From NCBI RefSeq assembly GCF_050433385.1, contig NZ_JBNPXI010000020.1, positions 1 through 64,000 on the forward strand: 64,000 nt of DNA, read 5' to 3'. This DNA is from Brassicibacter mesophilus. Lineage in GTDB: Bacteria > Bacillota > Clostridia > Tissierellales > Proteiniboraceae. The position numbers and the translations under genes are program-made. This document shows, piece after piece, positions 16,609-25,384 of the stretch (position 1 is the first letter of the stretch; each line of letters begins with the position of its first letter). Under the pieces are notes generated by a model, which saw nothing but the letters and a program-made list of their open reading frames with translations, searched no databases and had not been told where the DNA came from.

Positions 16609-19600
16609 ATGACAATAAATAGGAATAACGTGGATTATTATGTAAAACAAAGTGTGATCACTGATCCTAAGCAGTATGAGAAAGAACTAGATGCACTTCC
16701 AGAAAATCCAGAACAACTTTTAAATATCGTGCAAGGACTTGTCATACATGGCGCCCTTGGTAAGTTATATGGTATTAATTTTAGTAAGAAACAATCTGAT
16801 GAAGAATTACTTCGTACAGTACCTCAAATGTTAGACGCTATATTCCAACTTGATCGCTGTTCTTTGAAGGAAGCACGAGAACCCAAACAACGTCTTGTGG
16901 GCATGTGTAGAGACTACGCCCTACTTCTAATCTCCTTTATGCGTCATAAAAAAATACCTGCTAGACTAAGAGTTGGATTTGCCAACTATTTTGATAGTGA
17001 GCTGATGTTTGAGGATCACTGGGTAGCAGAGTATTACGATACTAAACAGAACCGTTGGATTCGTGTAGATGCTCAGGTGGATGAGGTTCAAAAAAAATAT
17101 TATGGCATTACATTTGATACCTATGATATGGGGAAAAGCTCCAATTTTCTTCTTGCAGGAGAGGCATGGATAAAAAGCAGATTAGGTGAACGCCACCCTG
17201 AGGATTTTGGCTACAATAAAAACTGGAAGGGCTGGCATTCTGTCAAAGGAAACTTGTTACATGATTTCAATTGCTTACAGGGACTTGAACTGTTGCCGTG
17301 GGATTTATGGACAGAGTTGAGTACGAAAAAATTCAGTGAGCTTTCTCAAAGTGAAAAGCAGCTTCTTGACGAAATGGCAGACCTTACTTCAAATTGTAAT
17401 GCTTCGACTGATGAATTTAAAAATCTTCATGAACGTTTACCAGATGAGTACTTGCAATCAATTCGTTCTAAACTCGTTATTTTAGATGTAGTCGGAAAAT
17501 CAAACATGATTGACCCAAATGTGTTAAGTGACAAACTTCAAATAGAAGATGTAAAAAAGCAGCAGGAATCGGCTGTTTCTGATGTCATATCATCCATACC
17601 CAATCAAATACTTCTGAAAGGCGGTCGACAGAATAACCTTAAAGACGTCACTGTTGCTATTCCTAAACAAAAACTAACAGTAATCACAGGAGTTAGTGGA
17701 AGCGGAAAATCTTCATTGGCTTTTGACACAATTTATGCTGAGGGTAAGCGGCGTTATCTTGACAATTTATCAAGTGCTGCAAGAATGCAGGATCAGACTG
17801 AAAAACCAGAATTTGACTCTTTGCATGGTCTCACTCCGACTATCGCAATTGAACAAAAGAAGGGCAGTCAAAATCCACGTTCTACAGTTGGTACATTAAC
17901 AGGTATTCTTGATTATTTGAGGATGTTATATGTAGCAATAGGCATTTCACATTGCCCTTATTGCGGAAATCGTTTAGTAAAAAAGAGTAAAAATAAAAAT
18001 AGTTGCCCAAGTTGTAATCTTCTTTTCCCAACCCTCACTACATCCTCATTTAATCCCAATACCCATAGTGGAGCCTGTCATGATTGTAACGGTCTTGGAT
18101 TTATGTACGAAATAAATCCTGATGCAATCATAATGAATGACGAGTTATCTGTTTTAGATGGAGCTACTCACTGGTGGGGTAAATTAAGAGGAAAAAAGCT
18201 TACTGGGAACTGGTGGGTAGGTGAACTATATGCAGTTGCAGAGCATATGAAAGTAGATCTAAATCTGCCGTGGAAAAGTCTGCCTGAGGACTTTAAAAAA
18301 GCTATACTCTATGGAACCGGTGATAAGATTTATAACTTTTCCTACAATTCTCGTGGTAGAGAAACTGTTATTTCACGACCTGCTGCTGGAGCGTTTTCTC
18401 ATATTCTTCGTCTATTTAGAGAATCAAAAACAGGTAACAATACTTATAAACAATACATGAGAGAAATTCCATGTCCCACATGCAAACAAGAACTACTTTG
18501 CACAGAAGCTCGATACACAACTATATTAGGATGGCGGTTACCTGAACTGACAAAAATGCCTATTAAACAGTTATACAATTGGCTTACTACTATAGTCAAT
18601 AATCTGACTGAAGCGCAAAATGAAAAGACAAAAGATATTTTTCCAGAAATTAAAGTTCGAGTTACAAATTTAATACAGGTTGGGCTATCTTATCTTACCC
18701 TAGACAGAACAGCACCTACTCTGTCTGGTGGAGAACTTCAAAGAGTTCGGCTTTCGTGCCAATTAGGCAGTGATCTTGTGGGATTAACATATATTCTAGA
18801 TGAACCGTCCATAGGACTACACCCTAGAGATCATCATTTAATGATAGATACCATGAAAAAACTTCGTGATAAAGGAAACACGGTTATTGTTGTTGAGCAT
18901 GATAAAGACACAATGCTTGAAGCTGATTATTTAATTGATGTCGGTCCCGGTGCTGGAGTTCATGGCGGTGAAATTGTTGCATTTGGCAGTGTGGATGATG
19001 TTATTAAGAATCCTATGTCTTTAACCGGGAAATATTTAAAAGATATTAAATCTCAAACATTGCAAGCCTTGCAAATGCCTAAACAATGGCTTACTTTGTT
19101 AGGCTGTACGGCCAATAATCTGAAAAATATAACGGTTGATTTTCCTCTGTACAAAATGTGTTGCGTTACCGGAGTGAGTGGTTCCGGGAAAAGCACGCTG
19201 GTATTTGATACGCTTATTCCTGCATTAGATGAATCTATTAATAAGAAACGCCTGGTAAATCACAATTTCAAACAACTAAAAGGTTTCAAAGAAATTGATG
19301 GCTTCATTCACATGGACCAAAGCCCTATTGGTAAGTCAACTCGTTCTACTCCAGTCACCTATATAGGGGCATTTGATGAAATACGCAAAATATTTGCAAC
19401 ACAACAAGATGCTCGTGAACTTGGTTTGGATGAAAAGCATTTTAGCTTTAACTCCAAAGAGGGGCAGTGCCCAACTTGTGAGGGACAGGGACAAATCAAA
19501 GTAGCTTTTCAATATATGGCTGATCACTTCGTTACCTGCCCAGATTGCAAAGGAAAACGATATAAAAATCAAGTGTTAGAAATAACGTACAAAAATAAGA

Positions 19601-20061
19601 ACATTTCAGATATTTTAAATATGGATGTATCCCAAGCTACAATATTCTGGAAAGATGAAGCAGAAATTTTCAATAAGTTATCAGTATTAGAAGAGGTTGG
19701 TCTGCCCTATATCAAATTAGGACAGAACACAACAACTTTCAGCGGCGGTGAGTCACAGCGATTAAAGCTGGCAAAGGAACTGAGTCGCAAACAAAAGAAG
19801 CATATGCTTTATATTCTGGATGAGCCCTCTACCGGTCTGCATTTCAATGATATTGAAAAACTGATTACTATTTTCAAGAAACTGGTCACTTCCAATCACA
19901 CGGTACTAATCATTGAGCATAACACGGATATTATCAGAGCATCGGACTGGATTATCGAAATAGGGCCAGAGGGTGGTAATCTTGGTGGAACTGTAGTTGC
20001 AACTGGTACACCAAATGATCTGCGAAATGACAGCAGAAGTATCACCGGTAAATATATTTAA
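16609..20061 (+). CDS. Transglutaminase-like / UvrA-like ABC ATPase fusion
   Basis: An 1150-residue two-part protein. Residues about 1-330 contain a transglutaminase-like fold with an intact catalytic triad: C100 in GMCRDYALLL, H137 in EDHWVAEYY and D154 in WIRVDAQVD. From about 333 a complete UvrA-like double ABC ATPase follows. It has Walker A motifs GVSGSGKSSLAF and GVSGSGKSTLVF, signatures TLSGGELQR and TFSGGESQR, Walker B motifs with ILDEPSIGLHP and ILDEPSTGLHF, and zinc-type pairs CPYC/CPSC and CPTC/CPDC. UvrA-like proteins of this class can give self-resistance to DNA-binding drugs. Downstream MFS exporter and upstream MerR regulator support a drug or toxin defence role. The function of the N-terminal domain in this setting is unknown. 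Confidence 0.9.
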   Translation: MTINRNNVDYYVKQSVITDPKQYEKELDALPENPEQLLNIVQGLVIHGALGKLYGINFSKKQSDEELLRTVPQMLDAIFQLDRCSLKEAREPKQRLVGMCRDYALLLISFMRHKKIPARLRVGFANYFDSELMFEDHWVAEYYDTKQNRWIRVDAQVDEVQKKYYGITFDTYDMGKSSNFLLAGEAWIKSRLGERHPEDFGYNKNWKGWHSVKGNLLHDFNCLQGLELLPWDLWTELSTKKFSELSQSEKQLLDEMADLTSNCNASTDEFKNLHERLPDEYLQSIRSKLVILDVVGKSNMIDPNVLSDKLQIEDVKKQQESAVSDVISSIPNQILLKGGRQNNLKDVTVAIPKQKLTVITGVSGSGKSSLAFDTIYAEGKRRYLDNLSSAARMQDQTEKPEFDSLHGLTPTIAIEQKKGSQNPRSTVGTLTGILDYLRMLYVAIGISHCPYCGNRLVKKSKNKNSCPSCNLLFPTLTTSSFNPNTHSGACHDCNGLGFMYEINPDAIIMNDELSVLDGATHWWGKLRGKKLTGNWWVGELYAVAEHMKVDLNLPWKSLPEDFKKAILYGTGDKIYNFSYNSRGRETVISRPAAGAFSHILRLFRESKTGNNTYKQYMREIPCPTCKQELLCTEARYTTILGWRLPELTKMPIKQLYNWLTTIVNNLTEAQNEKTKDIFPEIKVRVTNLIQVGLSYLTLDRTAPTLSGGELQRVRLSCQLGSDLVGLTYILDEPSIGLHPRDHHLMIDTMKKLRDKGNTVIVVEHDKDTMLEADYLIDVGPGAGVHGGEIVAFGSVDDVIKNPMSLTGKYLKDIKSQTLQALQMPKQWLTLLGCTANNLKNITVDFPLYKMCCVTGVSGSGKSTLVFDTLIPALDESINKKRLVNHNFKQLKGFKEIDGFIHMDQSPIGKSTRSTPVTYIGAFDEIRKIFATQQDARELGLDEKHFSFNSKEGQCPTCEGQGQIKVAFQYMADHFVTCPDCKGKRYKNQVLEITYKNKNISDILNMDVSQATIFWKDEAEIFNKLSVLEEVGLPYIKLGQNTTTFSGGESQRLKLAKELSRKQKKHMLYILDEPSTGLHFNDIEKLITIFKKLVTSNHTVLIIEHNTDIIRASDWIIEIGPEGGNLGGTVVATGTPNDLRNDSRSITGKYI

Positions 20062-20073
20062 GGGGGATAAAAT

Positions 20074-21261
20074 ATGCTTAGAAAAATAGAAATCGATAAT
20101 TGGCATTTTAAATTATTTGCCTATATGACGAGCCAAGGAGTATCTTTGCTTGGCTCCACTATCGTTTCATTTGCAGTTATGTGGTATGTTACCTTAAAAA
20201 CAGGGTCAGGAATTGCGGTTGCAGGAGTCACAATCACCACCTATTTACCTCAAGCACTAATCATGCTATTTGGAGGTGTTATGGCAGACCGCCATTCTCC
20301 TAAAAAAATTGTAATGTTAGCGGATTCCTCAGTTGCCTTTTCTACACTTATTTTAGCTGTATTTTTTTTGATTGGGATTGATAGCATTGGCTGGATATTC
20401 TTTTTTAACTGCTTGCGATCCCTTGGATCTGGGATTCAGATGCCTGCAATCAAAAGCATGTTACCACTCCTTGTACCAGAAAAAGAGTTGATGAGAGCAA
20501 ACAGTATATACACAAGTATTTGGTGTGTTATTCAGCTAATTTCACCTGGTATAAGCGGGATTATTATGAGCTTCACATCAATGTCTGGAGTTTTTTTCAT
20601 TGATGTAATTACTGCCTTAATTGGAATTTCACTGCTTTCAACCATATCTATACCAGTACGAAAAAACAGTGAGGGCAAATATAAGCCAATAGAGGAATTA
20701 AAATCAGGAGTGCGCTATATCCTATCCAACCTCTCATTGAAGAACAGTATCTTGTTTTACAGCGCTTTTTCTTTTTTAGTTGTACCAGCATCACAACTAA
20801 CTCCGCTTTTAGCTTTTCAATCATTTGGAGATAAGATTTGGATATTGAGTACAATTGAAACAGCTTTTTCAATTGGTGCTTTGCTAGTTAGTCTCTTTTT
20901 ATCCTACAAAACATTGTCAATTGCACCTTTTAAACTAATAGGTTTTTCTGCAACGTTATTTGGGTTAGTAATGATATTGCTGATTCCAAGTAAAAATATT
21001 GTTTTGTTTATTATACTAATGTTTGTAATGGGAATAGGAAGCCCATTATATTACACTCCGTTAACAACACATATTCAAGAAATTACCGAGGAATTATACA
21101 TTGGGCGTACCTTTTCTTTTGTAGATTTATTTTCCTCATTAGCTACACCTTTTGGAATGATAATATTTGGTCCACTTTCAAATCTAAGTATTGTTATACC
21201 ATTTTTAATTCCGGGAGCTTTTTTAATTTTACTTGGTCTAAAATCAAAAAATATATCCTGA
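20074..21261 (+). CDS. MFS exporter (macrolide/tetracycline efflux-like)
   Basis: A 395-residue transporter with about twelve membrane helices. The loop between helices 2 and 3 carries GGVMADRHSPKKIVMLAD, the major facilitator signature, and FNCLRSLGSGIQMPAIKSMLP resembles Mef/enterobactin-exporter type MFS proteins. It starts 12 bp after the UvrA fusion with ribosome site AGGGGG, so the two are in one unit under the MerR-type promoter. Expected role is export of the compound sensed by MerR. A terminator follows at 21323-21368. Confidence 0.92.
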   Translation: MLRKIEIDNWHFKLFAYMTSQGVSLLGSTIVSFAVMWYVTLKTGSGIAVAGVTITTYLPQALIMLFGGVMADRHSPKKIVMLADSSVAFSTLILAVFFLIGIDSIGWIFFFNCLRSLGSGIQMPAIKSMLPLLVPEKELMRANSIYTSIWCVIQLISPGISGIIMSFTSMSGVFFIDVITALIGISLLSTISIPVRKNSEGKYKPIEELKSGVRYILSNLSLKNSILFYSAFSFLVVPASQLTPLLAFQSFGDKIWILSTIETAFSIGALLVSLFLSYKTLSIAPFKLIGFSATLFGLVMILLIPSKNIVLFIILMFVMGIGSPLYYTPLTTHIQEITEELYIGRTFSFVDLFSSLATPFGMIIFGPLSNLSIVIPFLIPGAFLILLGLKSKNIS

Positions 21262-21322
21262 TACTTTTAGATAAGTCAATAGATTTAGATAATATTTTTA
21301 TTATAAGGTACATTTCTGAAAA

Positions 21323-21368
21323 AACAGCCTCCTATGATAATTTGATTTTATCGTGGAAGGCTGTTTTT
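21323..21368. terminator. Bidirectional terminator between the MFS and cupin genes
   Basis: AACAGCCT (21323-21330) pairs with AGGCTGTT (21358-21365), with further pairing inside the loop and T-runs outside both arms. It lies between two convergent genes. Confidence 0.7.
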
Positions 21369-21397
21369 ACATACTTCTTTTAAAGCTAATTTTGATA

Positions 21398-21970
21398 TTA
21401 CTTGCCGTGATTCCTTTCATCAGCTTCTGCATCTGCTTTAGTTTCATGAACAGTGCCACGTGGATGTTCAGGTGGAGCATAAATAGCGTACAATTTAAGT
21501 GGTTTATTACCTGTATTGATTACATTGTGCCACTTACCAGCAGGTATCATGATTGCATAGTCATCATAGACTTTTTCTTGAAAATCCAACTTATCTTTTT
21601 TATCACCCATTTTAACAAGTCCTTGCCCTTCTTCAATACGTATGAATTGATCGACTGTGGGATGAACTTCTAAACCTATGTCTTCTCCAACATTGATGCT
21701 CATCAAAGTAACCTGCAAATTGTCTCCAGTCCATAAAGCGGTACGAAAAGTATTGTTTTGTTTTGTAGCCTCATTAATATTAACTACAAACGGTTCTGGA
21801 CCATAATCCTTTAATTTAATAAATTTTTTCCAAAACTCTGAGTTATACATTGGCGTATTAACCCAGTAAAGATATGGATACGTTTTATAGAAATTATACA
21901 TGTTGTATGAGTTATACATGGGAGTGTTAGCGTAGTAAGGACACGGATGTGGTTTATATACACTATACAT
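21398..21970 (-). CDS. Cupin-domain protein with Tyr/Asn/Pro-rich N-terminal repeat
   Basis: A 190-residue protein from the ATG at 21970; two upstream in-frame ATGs (21979, 21988) are possible, but GAAAGGA lies about 9 bases before 21970. The C-terminal ~130 residues are a cupin barrel with the metal-binding pattern VHPTVDQFIRIEEG and IPAGKWHNVINTG, so a bound metal is plausible. The first ~45 residues repeat a unit containing YP-YANTPMYNS and YLYWVNTPMYNS, rich in Tyr, Asn and Pro, as found in some spore-coat or surface proteins. It is a monocistronic gene. Function is unknown. Confidence 0.85.
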   Translation of the reverse strand: MYSVYKPHPCPYYANTPMYNSYNMYNFYKTYPYLYWVNTPMYNSEFWKKFIKLKDYGPEPFVVNINEATKQNNTFRTALWTGDNLQVTLMSINVGEDIGLEVHPTVDQFIRIEEGQGLVKMGDKKDKLDFQEKVYDDYAIMIPAGKWHNVINTGNKPLKLYAIYAPPEHPRGTVHETKADAEADERNHGK

Positions 21971-21988
21971 ATTGTTCATTCCTTTCAT

Positions 21989-22479
21989 AGTATTATAAAA
22001 TTATCATATGCTCTATATTCAGAGAATGTGCTTGGATTTACATGAATGCTATGCTTCTGAAATTATAATACTTATATTTGAAAATCTATGAATTTTATTT
22101 CCCATTTGTTCTGGAAGTATATCTTTATATAAAATCAATATTAATGAGTATTAGCATCATTTTTCTATCAAAGTGCACGTTGAATGAATTGTGTTAGTAG
22201 AGAAGAAATAGGATGATATCAGAGGCATTAGAAAATTTGATCAAACAAACCAATAAAGGTATAAAAATACGATAACATGTAATTTATATTGAAGATTTAG
22301 TAATGTCTTTAATGAAATATTATAATTAATGGTCGTAAATAAGTTGAAGTCTTGGATATATGTGTTAGTGATGAAATTGCATTTACATCAGCTTTTTTTG
22401 TGAAATCCATCATAAATGCTAGAACTTTTATATGCAAATGCCTAAACATATATGAATATGTTTAGGCATTATTTTAATG
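21989..22479. other. Intergenic region without a gene
   Basis: Within these 491 bases the only clear element is the hairpin at 22437-22470. A 20-codon frame beginning at 22213 was seen but lacks support. The remainder is AT-rich and featureless to my reading. Confidence 0.5.
22437..22470 (-). terminator. Terminator hairpin of the MATE gene
   Basis: Arms 22437-22451 and 22456-22470 are perfect complements over 15 bp with a 4-base loop. It begins 10 bp after the stop codon of the minus-strand MATE gene. Confidence 0.65.
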
Positions 22480-23820
22480 CTACTTTTGTACTATAGTGCA
22501 TACTTTATTGTATTTAACATTGAAAACTATTGATAGAATTATGAAGTTAAGCATCAAACCGAGGTAAATCCCGTATAAATTTAGCCTAAATAACATTGAA
22601 AGAACAAACATAAGGCTTACTCCAATAAAATTAATAATTATTGAGGTACGAAATACCCACCTCTCATAGCTTATGCCCTGAAGACTGTACTTATAAATGG
22701 TATTTGGTACATTAAAAATGTTAACAATCAAGGCAAAACCTATATAAATAGATGATGTTTTAATCAAAGTTAGGTCATTAGTTATAATTCTAAAAATAGA
22801 ATGGTTTAAAGTATAGGCTATTGTTGCAATTATAAAGAATAAAAACAATGCAAAAATCATGCAAGTTTTTGGAGTTTTTTTAAGCGAGGTTTTATTGGAT
22901 GATCCAATGCTTTCACTAACAAAAGTTAGCGAAGTTTGTGAATATGCGTACATTGGCATTAAGGCTATACTTGTTATTAAGGATAGCATGCTATAGACAG
23001 AAACCTCTAATATGCCTATACGAGATAATATTGAATTTATGAATATTATAAGCAGGGTTGATTCTAATATTTCTTGTCCAATAAGAGGCATGGATACTTT
23101 TACAGTATCTTTAGTTAGTTTTTTAAAGCTTATATTTAGCCCTTTAAAAAGCTTTAAAGGGTTAGTTGCAGCTACATAAATACCAATGCCTACAGCAAGT
23201 GAGAGAACAGAACCAATAGCATTTCCATACATACCCATTTTAGGAAAACCAAGATGTCCGAAAATAAGTATATAATCAAATATTACATTTAAAATAGATG
23301 ATGTAACATTTGCATAAAGTATATGCTTTGTGTTGTTAACAATCTTTAAGTAAGATGAAAATGTGAAAAGTATCATATTTAGCCCTAAAGAAAGACTGAA
23401 TACATAAAGATAATTTACACTTTCACTTAAGACTATACCTTTTAGGTTATAAAGGTTTTGAAGAATAGCTTTACCAAACAACAAGGTTAAAATAAAAAAG
23501 GTTAGACCTGTAACTAAGCTTATTAACAAATTGACAGCAAAATTTCCATATAAACCTATAACATCTTCTTTACCTTTACATTTTGCACCTAAAATGTTAA
23601 AAGCAACTGAAGTCATGCCAAAAACACCTGTAAGGCTGTTTATTGTAGAGGCAATGAGACCAACTGCACCAAAAGCTTCTAAGGATATTCTTCCAACCAT
23701 AGCTTGATCACATAGACCAATTATCATAGCTGTTACCGAGTTTAAGATTAGTGGTAAAGCCATTTTGTTAATCTTCTTTGAATCTATTTTATTTTTACTA
23801 TTCAAACTTTCATTTATCAT
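22480..23820 (-). CDS. MATE-family multidrug/polyspecific exporter
   Basis: A 446-residue membrane protein with about twelve helices in two similar halves. KMALPLILNSVTAMIIGLCDQAMVGRIS near the N-terminus (quoted here in part as LPLILNSVTAMIIGLCDQAM) matches the MATE start, and the second half repeats it with VSMPLIGQEILESTLLI. It exports cationic compounds using a sodium or proton gradient in characterised relatives; the substrate here is not indicated. It is a single-gene unit with no regulator directly beside it. Confidence 0.9.
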   Translation of the reverse strand: MINESLNSKNKIDSKKINKMALPLILNSVTAMIIGLCDQAMVGRISLEAFGAVGLIASTINSLTGVFGMTSVAFNILGAKCKGKEDVIGLYGNFAVNLLISLVTGLTFFILTLLFGKAILQNLYNLKGIVLSESVNYLYVFSLSLGLNMILFTFSSYLKIVNNTKHILYANVTSSILNVIFDYILIFGHLGFPKMGMYGNAIGSVLSLAVGIGIYVAATNPLKLFKGLNISFKKLTKDTVKVSMPLIGQEILESTLLIIFINSILSRIGILEVSVYSMLSLITSIALMPMYAYSQTSLTFVSESIGSSNKTSLKKTPKTCMIFALFLFFIIATIAYTLNHSIFRIITNDLTLIKTSSIYIGFALIVNIFNVPNTIYKYSLQGISYERWVFRTSIIINFIGVSLMFVLSMLFRLNLYGIYLGLMLNFIILSIVFNVKYNKVCTIVQK

Positions 23821-24057
23821 TTTAGCACCCTTCTCTTTTTATAATCTAAAAAGGAAGGGATAAATCATCTGCATAAACCATGGGATCAGCTCCTTAGCTA
23901 TGTATATTCTAAGGTTATAGTATTATAGACTAGTAAATAAGTCAAGCATGAGGTTGATATGTTGATTTTGAGATCATTTTGTAACTACTTTCATGCGAAA
24001 TATTATGATAGTATATTGCATGTATAAGACTATGTGATCAGAGGAGGTAAGGCTATT

Positions 24058-25026
24058 TTGAAAAAATTACTGATTATAGCATTAATAAGTACTTTTATAT
24101 TAGGTGGCTGTACAGAAAAGACGGACAACGTAGTAAAAGGAAATAGTCAAAATCAGAGTATTAGTCAGGAAAGTGAAAACGAAAATAAAGAAGAAAATAA
24201 GATTACCAAAGAAGATGAAGAAGAAATTGTTCTTCAATATAATGAAATTATTAAAAACGAGAAGCCTTATGTAGCTATGGAATATATTGACAAAAACATT
24301 GAAAAAGTTTCTGAAGAAAATGCAGGTGCAATGATTTTAGGATTAGAAAATATACAACGAGATTATACTTATGAATATTCAAGTGCATTATTTGAAAATG
24401 ATAGAGCCAATCAATTACATAATACTTTTGGATTTGAGTTTGATAAAGAAAAAATTGATACAATAGAAGATTCAGATCTAAAAGAACTTATAACAGAAAT
24501 AATAAATGGTGGGTACAAACTAGTTGTATTAGAAGGTGATTTTTATCCAATACAGAACTATAGTCTTTTGAAAAAATATATTCCTTACTTATCAAATGAT
24601 ATGAAAGACTATATAGAAATTTATGCAACAGAGTCTGAAAAACTTTCATTTAAAGACGCACACCTTGCTATATCTTGGGATGAACTAGCAGATAGAGCCT
24701 TAAAAACTGAGTCATATTTATTAAAATATAAAGATGTTCCTGAGATAAAAGAAGTAGGAAACTTATATATTGGTTATATTAGACCTTATATTCATCCAAT
24801 GAATGATTATTCTGAACCGAATAAAATTAATGATGAAGTAATTAATGCTTATAAAAGAGTAGTAGATGAACATGAAGGAACCACAACAGCTCAAATTACA
24901 AAAGAATTACTTGATATACTGCAAAAAAATAATTATCAAGTAAATGATCAAATACAAAAAGAATCAGATCGATTATTTAAAAAAGCACTTGAAAGTTTGA
25001 ATGTAGAAGACAATAATAGTTATTAG
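24058..25026 (+). CDS. Uncharacterised lipoprotein
   Basis: A 322-residue exported lipoprotein. The TTG at 24058 follows GAGGAGG (24041-24047) and gives a signal peptide MKKLLIIALISTFILGGC with the lipobox ILGGC. A charged Glu/Asn/Lys-rich linker (about 20-60) leads into an alpha-helical domain I do not recognise; NEIIKNEKPYVAMEYIDKNI suggests a helical repeat. It sits alone between two terminators. No catalytic motif is apparent. It is likely anchored to the outer face of the cytoplasmic membrane. Confidence 0.8.
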   Translation: MKKLLIIALISTFILGGCTEKTDNVVKGNSQNQSISQESENENKEENKITKEDEEEIVLQYNEIIKNEKPYVAMEYIDKNIEKVSEENAGAMILGLENIQRDYTYEYSSALFENDRANQLHNTFGFEFDKEKIDTIEDSDLKELITEIINGGYKLVVLEGDFYPIQNYSLLKKYIPYLSNDMKDYIEIYATESEKLSFKDAHLAISWDELADRALKTESYLLKYKDVPEIKEVGNLYIGYIRPYIHPMNDYSEPNKINDEVINAYKRVVDEHEGTTTAQITKELLDILQKNNYQVNDQIQKESDRLFKKALESLNVEDNNSY

Positions 25027-25384
25027 GTTCAATAAAAAATTGAAGTAGATATAGGATACCAATAATTATGTTAAAGAACTCTCATTCCAAACTTCATTCT
25101 ATTATAGTATATATTTAACAGTGGACATCCAATTAAAGAAAAAACCATTAATTAAATAGTAATTAATCAAAGCTGAAGGGCGTGGTGTTATAAACATCAC
25201 TCCCTTCAGCTTTTGTATTTTGTTAAAAGAGAATGCATAACTCTATGTTTAGATGGAATTAATTAAAACAAAAACCTCACACTATTTTTAATATTATTTT
25301 AAGAATCTATTAAGCTGTATTTAAATTGAGATTGTTAGAATTTAGCTATTGATCAAATAAGAAATAAATGAGAAAGGTGTGAAG
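25027..25384. other. Intergenic region with a terminator
   Basis: These bases hold the hairpin at 25170-25213. The rest is AT-rich; no clear promoter hexamer pair or open frame was identified. Confidence 0.5.
25170..25213 (+). terminator. Terminator after the lipoprotein gene
   Basis: AGCTGAAGGG (25170-25179) pairs perfectly with CCCTTCAGCT (25201-25210) and is followed by TTT. Additional pairing (GTGATGTT-like) is possible in the loop. Confidence 0.7.

Noticed and set aside
22213..22275. Short frame beginning MISEALENL in the cupin-MATE gap
   Set aside because: Only 20 codons, no good ribosome site and no family resemblance.
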